The translations under genes and the position numbers were made by a program. The notes under the pieces are model-generated. The model worked only from the letters and a program-made list of their open reading frames with translations, was not told the DNA's origin and ran no database searches. A DNA stretch of 64,000 nt from Gimesia aquarii (GTDB taxonomy: Bacteria; Planctomycetota; Planctomycetia; Planctomycetales; Planctomycetaceae): contig NZ_CP037422.1 in NCBI RefSeq assembly GCF_007748175.1, positions 6,030,334-6,094,333 on the forward strand. Reading direction: 5' to 3'. Each line of letters opens with the position of its first letter. Within the stretch, counting starts at the first letter, position 1. Positions 37,707-47,635 of this stretch are shown here, one piece after another.

Positions 37707-38435
37707 ATGTCAGGACTAGAAAACAAAAATATCGTTGTTTCCGGTGGAGGCACTGGAATCGGGGCCGCCTGTGCTTTGAGTTTAGCCAAAGCAGGTGCCA
37801 ATGTCATGATTGGTGGCAGACGTCTTGAGCCACTTGAAAAAACTGCTGCAGAAGCCGAAGGGAAAATCAAATGTCATGTGCTGGACGTCGCTGACCGTGA
37901 GAGTGTCTCAATGTTCTTCGCGGCTGTAAATCAGCAGTTAGGCCAGATTGATATTCTCGTAAATTGTGCAGGTATCAACTGTCGTGACCGTTCCATGGAA
38001 GTCGTCTCACCTGAAGATTGGGACCGTTTAATGAACGTGAATGCGACTGGGGCCTTCAATTGTATGCAGGCTGTACTGCCCCAAATGCGAGAGCGTCAGG
38101 ACGGCTTGATTATTAACATCTGCTCTGTCTCTGGAATTCGGGCTGGTCTGTTAGGGGGAGTTGCCTATAATGCTTCTAAATTCGCGATGACAGCGCTCGG
38201 TACGACGGTCGCTCAGGAAGAAAAAGACCGTGGAGTACGCATCTCCACAATCTATCCAGGTGAAGTGGAAACCCCGATTCTGGATGATCGACCTGTTCCC
38301 GTCAGTAAAGAACATCGTGCCAAAATATTACAGCCGGAAGATGTTGCTGCTGCAGTGATGATGATTTGTCATCTCCCTCCACGTGCTCATGTTCCTGATT
38401 TAACAATTAAACCCACAACAGCCGCTTTTGTTTGA
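37707..38435 (+). CDS. Short-chain dehydrogenase/reductase
   Basis: 242 residues, classical SDR. Cofactor loop GGGTGIG, strand-2 GGRRLEPLEK (Arg suggesting NADP), DVAD, VNCAGIN, catalytic Ser in ICSVSGI, and YNASK with Tyr/Lys. Reduces a carbonyl or oxidises an alcohol with NAD(P). An in-frame GTG at 37680 would add nine residues; neither start has a strong ribosome site. It is followed 39 nt later by the YheT-like hydrolase gene on the same strand, so likely co-transcribed. Confidence 0.9.
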   Translation: MSGLENKNIVVSGGGTGIGAACALSLAKAGANVMIGGRRLEPLEKTAAEAEGKIKCHVLDVADRESVSMFFAAVNQQLGQIDILVNCAGINCRDRSMEVVSPEDWDRLMNVNATGAFNCMQAVLPQMRERQDGLIINICSVSGIRAGLLGGVAYNASKFAMTALGTTVAQEEKDRGVRISTIYPGEVETPILDDRPVPVSKEHRAKILQPEDVAAAVMMICHLPPRAHVPDLTIKPTTAAFV

Positions 38436-38474
38436 TCAGTCCCAACTCGAGAGCGTTCTGCAGGACAGGACAGA

Positions 38475-39530
38475 ATGAAGAGTGATTTGGAATTTCCACT
38501 ATTTATTCCACACCGATTTTATCGAAATCCGCACCTGCAAACGATTGTAGGGCAATTTCACTCGCGGATTAAAACCAGCTATCAGGCTGAGCAGCACAGC
38601 TGCCGCTTGCCTGATAATGATCTGCTGATCCTGCACGACGATTGTCCCGGTAATTGGATGCTGGGAGATCGTGTTGTCATTTTACTACACGGTCTCTCGG
38701 GGTGTCACGGCAGCTCCTACATGATTCGCATGGCGCACAAACTCAATCAAAAGGGAGTGCGCGTTTTTCGGATGGATTTACGAGGTTGCGGAGCAGGGAC
38801 CGGATTAGCAAAATCTCCCTATCATGCCGGCAGCTTCCTGGACTTGCAAGTTGCTCTTGAACGCATCGAGTCGTTGTGTCCTCGTTCACCCATCGGTATC
38901 GCGGGCTTTTCACTTGGTGGTACAATCACCCTGAATTTTTTGGGGAGATACGCTGCTTCGTCTGATCTGGTAGACCGCGCAGTGGTCCTCAATCCTCCGT
39001 TACAATTATCCGAGAGCGTGAAAGTCTTCGGCAGACCTTTATTTGGAAGATACCAACGGCACTTCGTCAGTAATCTGATTAAACATGTCCGGAAATCACA
39101 TCTCTTTAAAGAACATACACATAAGATTTCGGGAGAGAACTACCCCAGGAGCATGCTCGCTTTTGACGATCAATTCACGGCACCTCTTGCCGGGTTTGAA
39201 TCGGCAGAAGATTATTATTCACAATGCAGTCCTGCAGAAGTCCTGAAAGAGATCAGTGTCCCCACATTAATCATCTCAGCACAGGATGATCCTCTGGTTC
39301 CTGTCACAACATACCAGGATGCACTGGAAAATTTGTCAGATCACGACAAAGTGACTCTGCACTTGACCAGGCATGGTGGTCACCTGGGTTATATCTCCGG
39401 TCCCACATCGGACCCCGACCCGCGCTGGTCAGACTGGCGCATCATGGATTGGCTGCTCTGTGAATCACCTGAAAGCCTCGCAGGCCAAATTCGGGAGCGC
39501 TCTCGCCAACCGCTTGCACAGTCGGCCTGA
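38475..39530 (+). CDS. Alpha/beta hydrolase, YheT family
   Basis: 351 residues. The N-terminal family motif YRNPHLQTIVGQF, the nucleophile elbow GFSLGG (Ser near 149), Asp in SAQDDPLVP, and His in HGGHLGYI form a full triad. It has the HGLSG oxyanion motif. YheT-type hydrolases act on ester or lipid substrates that are mostly undefined. AGGACAG precedes the ATG. It ends 27 nt from the convergent aldehyde-dehydrogenase-like gene. Confidence 0.88.
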   Translation: MKSDLEFPLFIPHRFYRNPHLQTIVGQFHSRIKTSYQAEQHSCRLPDNDLLILHDDCPGNWMLGDRVVILLHGLSGCHGSSYMIRMAHKLNQKGVRVFRMDLRGCGAGTGLAKSPYHAGSFLDLQVALERIESLCPRSPIGIAGFSLGGTITLNFLGRYAASSDLVDRAVVLNPPLQLSESVKVFGRPLFGRYQRHFVSNLIKHVRKSHLFKEHTHKISGENYPRSMLAFDDQFTAPLAGFESAEDYYSQCSPAEVLKEISVPTLIISAQDDPLVPVTTYQDALENLSDHDKVTLHLTRHGGHLGYISGPTSDPDPRWSDWRIMDWLLCESPESLAGQIRERSRQPLAQSA

Positions 39531-39557
39531 TCACAGGATGTGAAACAGGGCCGTATG

Positions 39558-40994
39558 CTAATGTGCGGCCGGTGCTTCATTCTGGAATGCACGTGCACGG
39601 TAGAGGAACTCGACAATATTCCCTTCGTGCGGCTGTAACCAGTTCAGTGCATTTGTCTTGATCGGCCCGATGTTGAGCCGGTCAATATGAGTCGCATCGA
39701 GCAACTGCTGGGACCATTGCTGGTCTTCGGTAATCGCCGTACAAACTAACGTTGGTCCGATTTTCCTCAACATCTCTTTTTGATCGCATTGTACGACCGA
39801 CGCCATCGGAAACATGTACTCCGTATTTGCCAGGGTGGCATCCGTGTTCGCACAATGCACAATGGTCGGTCTGAGGTAATCGCACCGTTCCAACTCAATG
39901 AGCCGCTCGCCATCCCGATACTTCGCAGTCACTTCAGTCACTCCCGGTTCACTCAAACCGGTTTCAATTTGACCATTCATTGCTTTGGCAGCACCAGTCA
40001 TTGTGAAGGCAGCCAGTGGTGCTTCAGGATCAGTCATCGATGTCGGTCCGGCTGGTCCGATGCGTTTTGCAATCGCATCCGCAATCGCTTCGGTATGTCG
40101 CGATGCCCAAACACCGGAGGCATTAATACAACTGCGACCGCCGTTCTGGAAAATACTATCCACCAGCAAGTCCAGATAGTCTTCCCAACGGTCGACCACA
40201 TCGTCACCCAGTAGAATTTTACTGAAACCGGGGCCATGTGCCTGGACGTTCGGATTTCCTTTATACTTATCAATGGTCTGTTGACCGCCGAATAACATCA
40301 CCCGCTGGCAGAGCTCAGTGACTGTCGAACCGACATCATGCGGTCCCGGATAAACAGAAATACATTCACGGGGAATACCAGCCTGATAGAAGGCTTCGGT
40401 CATCCGATAGGGAGTCCAGGGTTCAGACGATCCTGGCTTAAGCACAAGCCCAACCTGCATCGGCAGAATCGGCATCCACAGTGTATGTACTCCAGGGGAG
40501 TTCGATGGCAATACGAGACCCAGAACTGGTGAATTCGCCTGATAACTCATCATCACGCCACGTTCTTCTTTGCCGTATCCACGGGTTAAAATATCCAGTG
40601 GCAGGCCGCGTGTCAGAGAATCGAGAATCGATTCCATGTTCTCCAGCACGAAGGAAATCTTTTTCATATTTCCGGCACACATCCACTCTGGCATTCCGGT
40701 ACTGGCAGATTGAATGCGACAAAATTCTTCGGGTGTCTGCTTTCCATTGCCTAAAGGAAGCTCCGCTGTCATATAAAGATCGGCAGCGTTCTTGCAAATT
40801 TCCAGCAGTTTTGAACAGGGAATTTCACGCAGTAAATCGCGGGCACGCTGTGCTTTTCGCATGTCCATTTTGACCAGACCCGCGTTGGCCTGATGGACTT
40901 TGGCCAAAGGTTCGCCCGTTTCAAAATGAACGACTTCCTGTTGATCAAAACTTTCGTAAGGTTTTCCCCAGCGAAGTACAGGTATTTCCAACAC
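39558..40994 (-). CDS. Aldehyde-dehydrogenase-fold acyl reductase (LuxC-like)
   Basis: 478 residues in the ALDH fold. The catalytic Cys lies in NGGRSCINASGVW. QANSPVLGLVLPSNSPGVHTLWMPIL and LKPGSSEPWTPYRM are cofactor-side segments. Its length and N-terminal shape are closer to LuxC-type acyl reductases than to classical ALDHs. The gene directly upstream on the same strand encodes an adenylate-forming ligase, so a joint acid-to-aldehyde reduction is plausible: activation to an acyl-AMP or thioester, transfer to the Cys, and reduction with NAD(P)H. This pathway is inference. Confidence 0.72.
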   Translation of the reverse strand: MLEIPVLRWGKPYESFDQQEVVHFETGEPLAKVHQANAGLVKMDMRKAQRARDLLREIPCSKLLEICKNAADLYMTAELPLGNGKQTPEEFCRIQSASTGMPEWMCAGNMKKISFVLENMESILDSLTRGLPLDILTRGYGKEERGVMMSYQANSPVLGLVLPSNSPGVHTLWMPILPMQVGLVLKPGSSEPWTPYRMTEAFYQAGIPRECISVYPGPHDVGSTVTELCQRVMLFGGQQTIDKYKGNPNVQAHGPGFSKILLGDDVVDRWEDYLDLLVDSIFQNGGRSCINASGVWASRHTEAIADAIAKRIGPAGPTSMTDPEAPLAAFTMTGAAKAMNGQIETGLSEPGVTEVTAKYRDGERLIELERCDYLRPTIVHCANTDATLANTEYMFPMASVVQCDQKEMLRKIGPTLVCTAITEDQQWSQQLLDATHIDRLNIGPIKTNALNWLQPHEGNIVEFLYRARAFQNEAPAAH

Positions 40995-41146
40995 GACGGC
41001 TTTCCTTTGTGAATAGAACGCGAGTCAAATGCGATCTCGCATTAAGGCAAATGTTTCAAAACTTAATATAGTCACTCGCAGACGAACCACAATTTGACTG
41101 ACAAGACAGACATCAGCAAATCAGATCGCCAATACAGACGAGTTGA

Positions 41147-42331
41147 TTAATAAACGCCCACAGTCGTTGACTGGGCAATCTTATGATACGGACGCACGCC
41201 ACTCACTCCATCCCACGGATACTTCTCGTGAGGTACTTCACGTTCGCCTTCATCTCGTTCCAGAAAGCCGGGGATAAACAGTTCTTTGGTCATCGTGAAC
41301 AGTTTCACGCGGCCTGTTTCGCCGTAACCAACGACTTTTGTATGATCGTCGAAATCGACAACACGAATCACAGCTCGCGGCTGCGGTGCGTAGTAAGTAA
41401 TTTTATAGTCATCAGCAGGATCAAAGGGACGACCGCAAGCCAGACCCATTAACGTGTTTCCATAAGTCGGGGTAATGTAAACGTTTTCTCCCAGCAATTC
41501 TTCACGGGCGAAACGATACCATTGCTGCGTGAATTCGGTTCCACCACAGAAGATACCTTTGATACCGGCTTCTTCAATACTCGAACCTTCATCCATCAAT
41601 CGCATCGCCAGCGCTTCGAGTAGCTTCGGAGTGGTAAACATGCATTTGATGTCATGACCGGCTCCTAAAATCGCCATTGCCTGATCGATGACATGTGCGC
41701 TGTACTCTTTCACTTCATCAATCTTACCCTTCTTGATCAGTTTGACCACCCACCGAGGATCCAGGTCGACACAAAATGAAATCCCGCCGCGGTATTGCGC
41801 GAGGTGCTCAACAGCCAGTCGCAGACGGCGCGGACCAGAGGGACCGAGCATTAACCAGTTGGAGCCTTTAGGAAACGACTCATCGGGCAGGGTGTCACTG
41901 AAATTTTCATAGTCAATGCGGAAATCGTCAATCACGACGCGCGACTTGGGAATGCCCGTGGTGCCCCCGGTTTCGAAGACATAGGTCGGTTTCCCGAGTA
42001 ATGCTTTGGGGATCCAACGGTCGACGGGTCCGCCCCGCAGTTCATCATCTTCAAACAGAGGGAACTTGTTTAAATCTTCGAAACAGTTCACGTCGGTCAA
42101 AGGATTGAAATCGAGCGTTTTGGCTTTTTCCAGCCAATAGGGAGAACCGGTTTCCGGACTGAAGTGCCACTGAACAGACTCACGAGTATGAGCATCTAAT
42201 GCTTCCTGATTCTGTTTTACCAATTCGTCGAGGTTGTTATTGTCTGTCACTGTGGGAATTACTCCAAACAGGGAAGGAAAAGCGGCGGGGAACATGACAC
42301 GTTCACCAGGAAACGTGTACTCAGATTTCAT
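41147..42331 (-). CDS. Adenylate-forming ligase (PaaK/LuxE-like)
   Basis: 394 residues. The AMP-binding loop reads FETGGTTGIPKSRV (about 117-130); later GGTEFTQQWYRFA, ITPTYGNTLMGLACG and GYGETGRVKLFT match the ANL superfamily. It is shorter than typical CoA ligases, near the size of LuxE acyl-protein synthetases and PaaK-like enzymes. It should activate a carboxylic acid with ATP. The start is uncertain: ATG at 42331 has no ribosome site, and an internal ATG at 42295 follows GGTGAA. It precedes the reductase gene by 152 nt. Confidence 0.75.
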   Translation of the reverse strand: MKSEYTFPGERVMFPAAFPSLFGVIPTVTDNNNLDELVKQNQEALDAHTRESVQWHFSPETGSPYWLEKAKTLDFNPLTDVNCFEDLNKFPLFEDDELRGGPVDRWIPKALLGKPTYVFETGGTTGIPKSRVVIDDFRIDYENFSDTLPDESFPKGSNWLMLGPSGPRRLRLAVEHLAQYRGGISFCVDLDPRWVVKLIKKGKIDEVKEYSAHVIDQAMAILGAGHDIKCMFTTPKLLEALAMRLMDEGSSIEEAGIKGIFCGGTEFTQQWYRFAREELLGENVYITPTYGNTLMGLACGRPFDPADDYKITYYAPQPRAVIRVVDFDDHTKVVGYGETGRVKLFTMTKELFIPGFLERDEGEREVPHEKYPWDGVSGVRPYHKIAQSTTVGVY

Positions 42332-42662
42332 TTTAGAGCATTCAGCCTGATTTTCAACTAAGGAACCTAACGACTATTTGGGAACAGCATAAACCGCTGG
42401 GAAACTTCAGTGAAAGTAGGTAGAAAAGAAAGCAAATCCGCATTTTTTTGAGACGAATAGAGTTAACCCGCATTTTGATTACATTGGGTGTACGACACGA
42501 ATTACATACAGCAGACACGATGCATCCGCTTCATGGAGAAAATAGGACGATTCCACCGCAAATCAGGTCTCCCAATTGACAGTAGTATAGAGTATGGTAG
42601 AATTTCCTATGTTGCTGTTGGACCGGTTCTCAGTGCGGCTCCTCATTTCCTGTGAGACTCTC
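42332..42662. other. 331-base region between ligase and GNAT genes
   Basis: Divergent promoter region. No gene, hairpin or repeat is recognised. Confidence 0.3.
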
Positions 42663-43238
42663 ATGGATTTTACCGATACGTATTTTCGTAGATTTCGAAT
42701 GGAGATCGATTTATACAATGCGCGTCTGGAGGATTCCAAACTCCCCGACGGGTATCGCTGGTGTCCCTGGGAACTCACCACCGTCGATCGCCATGCGATC
42801 GTCAAATACCACAGCTTCAAATCAGAATTGGATGCCAAGGTGTTTCCCTGTCTTGGCGAATACGAGGGTTGCCACAAATTGATGACCGATATTTCTCGCC
42901 AGCGCAACTTTCTGGCGACGGGCACCTGGCTGATTACCTGGGACGGTATGGGCAATGAAGATCCCGTCGACTGTGGAACGATTCAAGCCATCGTGCCCAG
43001 TAAGATCATGGGTGCGGTTCAGAATGTGGGCATCACCCCCAAACATCGCGGCATGGGATTGGGCCGAGCCCTGGTCAATAAATGTCTGATCGGATTCCGC
43101 GAAGCGGGTATGAAACGTGTGTACCTGGAAGTCACCGCCGACAACGAACCGGCGATCAACCTCTATCGCTCAATCGGTTTTCGCCTCACACGGACTCTCT
43201 ACAAACCAAGCCAACACGTGGAAGCCCCCTCCTATTAA
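42663..43238 (+). CDS. GNAT family N-acetyltransferase
   Basis: About 192 residues. The C-terminal half is a GNAT domain with the acetyl-CoA pyrophosphate loop HRGMGLGRALV and the following RVYLEVTADNEPAINLYRSIGFR. The N-terminal ~90 residues are not assigned. The substrate is unknown. The ATG at 42663 follows GTGAG; the frame is open to 42594. It is convergent with the exported enolase-superfamily gene. Confidence 0.85.
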   Translation: MDFTDTYFRRFRMEIDLYNARLEDSKLPDGYRWCPWELTTVDRHAIVKYHSFKSELDAKVFPCLGEYEGCHKLMTDISRQRNFLATGTWLITWDGMGNEDPVDCGTIQAIVPSKIMGAVQNVGITPKHRGMGLGRALVNKCLIGFREAGMKRVYLEVTADNEPAINLYRSIGFRLTRTLYKPSQHVEAPSY

Positions 43239-43272
43239 AGAGAGTATCCGCGTAAGGGTATGTCTTTTTGCT

Positions 43273-44661
43273 TTACCCTTTAATTAAGAATGGTTGTTGG
43301 CTGGCTTTGCGATACAGTTCTTTCCATTCTTTCGAGCCATCGTTCGGAACCAGACGTGTATCGACACCACGTTCGAAGAAGGGAACCTTTCCTTCCTGCC
43401 CTGCGGTGAGTACAAAATTCACTTCACCCGTGTTACCGAAATACATCTTCCGGCCATCTTTCCATGTCGTTTCGATTAAACGAGGCGGGTCCGGGCGAGC
43501 GGACGGTTTTTTGACGCGGAGTTTTTCAATCAAATCACGATCCAGTTCATAGCCCAGTCCCGGCTTATCGGGAACTTGGGCAAATCCGTCTTTGACGACA
43601 ATCGGTTCGGTTAACAGATTGTGCTTATAAAGCTGGTGACAATTTACTGCTGGCCACGTCGCATGGCTCAGAACTCCACCAAAATGCAATGAGAAGGCAG
43701 CGGTAATTCCCGTGCCGACTAATTGTAACCAGAACGGTTTGTCCGCCATCGCAGCGACTGCTCCGGCGGCCATCAGCTCACTGGCTCCGTGACCAATCAC
43801 AAAACCATCGCAGATGTTTTCGCGAATCGCAATCAGTGGACTGGGGATCCCATAATGCATGGCGATATTCACATCGGTGGCCGCCATCAACTTTTTGTTT
43901 CCGGCGATGTCGGTTTGAAAGATGGGAGACTCAAAAATATCGACCTGCGGGAACTCGGCCAGATCTTTCAGAATCGGAATCGCCCGCTTAGCATCGAGCA
44001 ACGTATCGTTGAAGTCCATGTCGATTTTGAAGTTCTCGGGAACGACTTTGCTCGCCTCTTCGACTTGCGCCCAGACATCGAACCATGGACGGCCTTTGGT
44101 TTTGTAGGACATATAGCCCTGCTTATAAGCCTCGGCACATTCCAGAGCCATATCTTTGACCGAAGTATCGATGTTCCACCAGGAGAGGGGAGTCTGCTCA
44201 TTAATCTTCTTTCCCAGTAATGCGTGCACGGGAACCTCGGCTGCTTTCGCGACCGCATCGAATAGAGCCATTTGCAGACCGGCTCCCAATTCGTCATCCC
44301 ACATTAACTCGGCGGCATTCTTGCCTTGCGCCTGCTGCACCGCCTCGTCGGACGTCGCATTCCAGGTATAGTAGAGCAGGGTCTCACCGAAACCGACATG
44401 GCCCGATTTTAAATGCACTTCGATAATTTCGGTATAAGCCCAATGCGGCAATTCACGCGCCATGTTCCGGGCAGGCACTTCCCGAAAGGGAACTTTCACC
44501 GTGGTTCGCTCGATACGTTCGATTTGTAAATGCTTCTTTGCTACCCGTTTTTCTGCTGCCTGCACAGAATGGGAAATCGTGGTCAGAATTCCGGAACCTG
44601 CAACGCCGGCCAGACTGGTTGCCAAAAATTTTCTTCGGGAGATTCGGTTCGTTGTAAACAT
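43273..44661 (-). CDS. Tat-exported mandelate racemase/enolase-superfamily protein
   Basis: 462 residues. A Tat signal (SRRKFLATSLAGVAGSG, ending near AAEK) precedes an enolase-superfamily barrel: a KxK motif in YMSYKTKGRP, metal ligands Asp in KIDMDFNDTL and Glu in DIFESPIF, and MHYGIPSPL plus HFGGVLSH later. It would abstract a proton next to a carboxylate (racemase or dehydratase type). Export of such an enzyme is unusual but seen in planctomycetes. The ATG at 44661 is chosen because it begins the Tat signal; the frame is open to 44835. Confidence 0.82.
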   Translation of the reverse strand: MFTTNRISRRKFLATSLAGVAGSGILTTISHSVQAAEKRVAKKHLQIERIERTTVKVPFREVPARNMARELPHWAYTEIIEVHLKSGHVGFGETLLYYTWNATSDEAVQQAQGKNAAELMWDDELGAGLQMALFDAVAKAAEVPVHALLGKKINEQTPLSWWNIDTSVKDMALECAEAYKQGYMSYKTKGRPWFDVWAQVEEASKVVPENFKIDMDFNDTLLDAKRAIPILKDLAEFPQVDIFESPIFQTDIAGNKKLMAATDVNIAMHYGIPSPLIAIRENICDGFVIGHGASELMAAGAVAAMADKPFWLQLVGTGITAAFSLHFGGVLSHATWPAVNCHQLYKHNLLTEPIVVKDGFAQVPDKPGLGYELDRDLIEKLRVKKPSARPDPPRLIETTWKDGRKMYFGNTGEVNFVLTAGQEGKVPFFERGVDTRLVPNDGSKEWKELYRKASQQPFLIKG

Positions 44662-45076
44662 TGTTATCGATTGATTCTGTGCGTGCACCAAATGATTCCT
44701 TGATTCGGGATTCCCCATTTGGGTTGAACTGAGTCGAGCCTGGACCCGCTCCAGACCTGTTTCACTTCCCATCCTAACATCGCGTCCCCCCCTTGCGTCC
44801 AGCGCCGAGCGATTTTTTCTGTTATTTTTTGCCACCGCGGAAGTTCGTAGCTCATACGGACTCTGTACAAATCGAGTCGGTAGATTCCGTCTTCTTCTTT
44901 GTGAATCAAACTACCAATTCGCTCTGGCAATCGCTAAGATCGCGAAGTTAATATTGATATTGAAATGGGTTCGCAGGAGGCAACGGGCCACCACAGGCCG
45001 TTCAACATGAGCGAGGATTGTGCCTGCTTCCCAAGATCCTTGAAATCATAAAACAAGAAGGAAGGTTGCCCCCCGC
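44662..45076. other. 415-base divergent intergenic region
   Basis: An 88-codon minus-strand frame (44664-44930) has no recognisable family and no ribosome site. AAGGAAGG near 45061 serves the M16 gene. No other signal is seen. Confidence 0.35.
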
Positions 45077-46327
45077 ATGGGTAAACAACTGATTCAAACG
45101 CATCAATTTTCGAACGGCTTAACGCTGGTCATGGAATCGATGCAAAATGTTCAATCGGCCGCATTTTCACTCATGGTTCCGGGCGGCAGTATTTACGATC
45201 AACCAAATCGACATGGAACCGCCAGTATCCTTTCCGATCTCATCACCCGTGGTGCCGGTCCCTATGATAGTCAGCAGCTTTCCAGTGCCCTCGATAACCT
45301 GGGCGTCCAGCGGCACGAAGGTGCTTCGAGTGCCCACATTACATTTAGTGGCGCCACTCTCGCGGACAATCTGGCCGAGACGTTCAAAATCTATAGCGAG
45401 ATTCTCAAAGCACCGCATTTGCCTGAGAACCAATTTGATGCTTCCAGAGCAGGGGCCGAACAGGCGCTGCTCTCCGTGGAGGATGATCCACGACAAAAGG
45501 CAATGGTCGAATTAAAACGGCGGTCCTTTCCCGCGCCCTGGGGTCTGCCCAGTGATGGTGAGCTGGCTTCACTCCCCCATATCACGATTGAAGACGTCAA
45601 ACGACATTATGAAACCTGTTTTCATCCGAATGAAATGATTATCGGAGTCGCGGGAAAAATCGACTTTGACGAGATTCAGCAATTAGTCGAAGAGACCTTT
45701 GGTTCCTGGAAGTCCAGCGACATCAGCGAAGAGCCGGCGATGGTCTTCGACGACGAAAAGGTGTTCTTCACAAAACAGGAGACAACACAAACCCATCTTG
45801 GCATCGCCTACGATGCGGTGCCTTACGGCCATCCCGACTATTACACTTCCTGGGCCGCCGTTGGTATCTTAAGTGGCGGCATGAGTTCCCGACTCTTTAC
45901 CGAAGTCCGCGAGAAACGGGGATTGTGCTACACCGTGTCCGCTTCACTGACCGGCATGCCGGGACTGGGGCGTGTGCTCTGTTATGCAGGCACCACATCG
46001 GAACGTGCTCAGGAAACATTGGATGTCACAATACAGGAATTACTTCGTCTGAGCGAGGGCATTGAAGAATCGGAACTTGAGCGCTGTAAAGCACGCGCGA
46101 AAAGTTCGCTGATCATGTCGCAGGAGTCCACGTCGTCGCGTGCGTCTTCCATTGCCCGCGACTGGTTCTATCTCAAACGCGTGACCACACTCGATCAGGT
46201 CAATGACGAAATTCAAAAACTGACAATACAGCGCGTGCTCGATTATACCCATGCGTATCCCGCCAGGAATTTCACTATCTTAACGATCGGCCCCCAACCC
46301 TTAGAGGTTCCCAGTGATATTTCATAA
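45077..46327 (+). CDS. M16 peptidase-like protein without zinc motif
   Basis: 416 residues with the M16 fold ([30 protein letters not shown]; later [23 protein letters not shown]). Where active members have HxxEH, it has [13 protein letters not shown], so it cannot bind zinc there. Its gene overlaps by 14 nt the next M16 gene, which has the motif; together they form the usual active/inactive pair, with this subunit shaping the substrate chamber. AAGGAAGG precedes the ATG. No signal peptide. Confidence 0.9.
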   Translation: MGKQLIQTHQFSNGLTLVMESMQNVQSAAFSLMVPGGSIYDQPNRHGTASILSDLITRGAGPYDSQQLSSALDNLGVQRHEGASSAHITFSGATLADNLAETFKIYSEILKAPHLPENQFDASRAGAEQALLSVEDDPRQKAMVELKRRSFPAPWGLPSDGELASLPHITIEDVKRHYETCFHPNEMIIGVAGKIDFDEIQQLVEETFGSWKSSDISEEPAMVFDDEKVFFTKQETTQTHLGIAYDAVPYGHPDYYTSWAAVGILSGGMSSRLFTEVREKRGLCYTVSASLTGMPGLGRVLCYAGTTSERAQETLDVTIQELLRLSEGIEESELERCKARAKSSLIMSQESTSSRASSIARDWFYLKRVTTLDQVNDEIQKLTIQRVLDYTHAYPARNFTILTIGPQPLEVPSDIS

Positions 46328-47549
46328 CACACAACTCGAGAACGGACTGCAGATCATTGCAGAACTCAACCCGCATGCCCACAGCGTAGCCATCGGCTAT
46401 TTCGTACGCACCGGCGCACGCGATGAAGTCATGCCCGTTTCGGGCGTCAGCCATTTTCTGGAACACATGGCCTTTAAAGGGAACGAAAAATATTCTGCCG
46501 ACGATGTGAATCGCATCTTCGATGAGATCGGCGCCAACTACAACGCCTCGACCAGCGAAGAAATTACGCTTTACTATGGTTCCTTTCTCCCGGAATACAT
46601 CGGCACGGCAATGGAGTTGCTCTCCACCTTGATCTATCCTACCTTACGACAGGACGATTTTGACATCGAGAAAAAAGTGATCCTGGAAGAGATCGGCATG
46701 TACGACGATCTGCACAGTTTCACCGCGTATGAAAAAGTGATGCAGGCGCATTTCCAGGGGCATCCGCTGGGACAAAGCATCCTGGGTTCGGTGCAATCGA
46801 TCACCGATCTCACTTCGGAACAAATGCGTGCGTATCACGCCAAACAGTACATGGCCGGCAATATCACACTCGCCATCGCGGGCAACGCCGACTGGGATCA
46901 GATTCTCGAATTGGTGCACCAGTTCTGTGACGTCTGGCCCGCCGGTTCTACAGACCGGCCCACCGACGAAGCCAAACCGACTCCCGGCGCACAGATCATC
47001 ACAGAAAAACCAATTCAGCAACAGCACATTATGCAACTGGCCCCCGCACCCGCGGCAAAAGACCCGCTGCGACTGGCGGCCGAATTACTTTCGGTGATCA
47101 TCGGCGACGATTCCAACAGCCGCATGTTCTGGACGCTGGTCGATCCCGGCTTAGCCGAATCCGCCGAACTCGGCTTCAACGAATACGACGGCAGCGGCAC
47201 CTGGCTGACCTATCTCTGTTCCGATCCCGAATTGACTCAAAGCAACCTCAAACTGATTCAACAAATCTACAACGAAGTCAACACCAACAGCATCACCCAG
47301 GAAGAACTAGACCGCGCCAAAAACAAAATCGCCTCGCGTCTGGTTCTAAGAAGCGAACGCCCGATGGGCCGCCTGTCATCCTTAGGCGGCAACTGGGTCT
47401 ACCGCCAGGAATATGTTTCGGTGGAAGATGACCTAAAACTGCTTAATGGTGTGACGCTGGATGCGATTCGAGAACTGCTCAAAAAATATCCGCTGGGGCA
47501 TAGTACAACGGCGGCGGTAGGGCCGATGGCTAACGTAATTGTGGATTAA
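46314..47549 (+). CDS. M16 zinc metallopeptidase (active subunit)
   Basis: 411 residues. The inverted zinc motif HFLEH ([12 protein letters not shown], about 44-56) and downstream [14 protein letters not shown] provide the ligands. The C-terminal half has the paired inactive domain pattern ([16 protein letters not shown]). It starts with GTG within the end of the preceding gene. It should act as a heterodimer with that product, digesting peptides in the cytoplasm. Codon and base use are GC-richer than the TIR gene that follows. Confidence 0.92.
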   Translation: MIFHNTQLENGLQIIAELNPHAHSVAIGYFVRTGARDEVMPVSGVSHFLEHMAFKGNEKYSADDVNRIFDEIGANYNASTSEEITLYYGSFLPEYIGTAMELLSTLIYPTLRQDDFDIEKKVILEEIGMYDDLHSFTAYEKVMQAHFQGHPLGQSILGSVQSITDLTSEQMRAYHAKQYMAGNITLAIAGNADWDQILELVHQFCDVWPAGSTDRPTDEAKPTPGAQIITEKPIQQQHIMQLAPAPAAKDPLRLAAELLSVIIGDDSNSRMFWTLVDPGLAESAELGFNEYDGSGTWLTYLCSDPELTQSNLKLIQQIYNEVNTNSITQEELDRAKNKIASRLVLRSERPMGRLSSLGGNWVYRQEYVSVEDDLKLLNGVTLDAIRELLKKYPLGHSTTAAVGPMANVIVD

Positions 47550-47635
47550 GATATTCAGAATTGATATATCAAATGTAATAAATTACGGCAAATACTTAGA
47601 GGCATTCCATTTTGGTAACGGATGGCCCCCATACT

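Noticed and set aside
44664-44930. 88-codon minus-strand frame upstream of the enolase-superfamily gene
   Set aside because: No ribosome site or family; it overlaps another open frame and looks like intergenic read-through.
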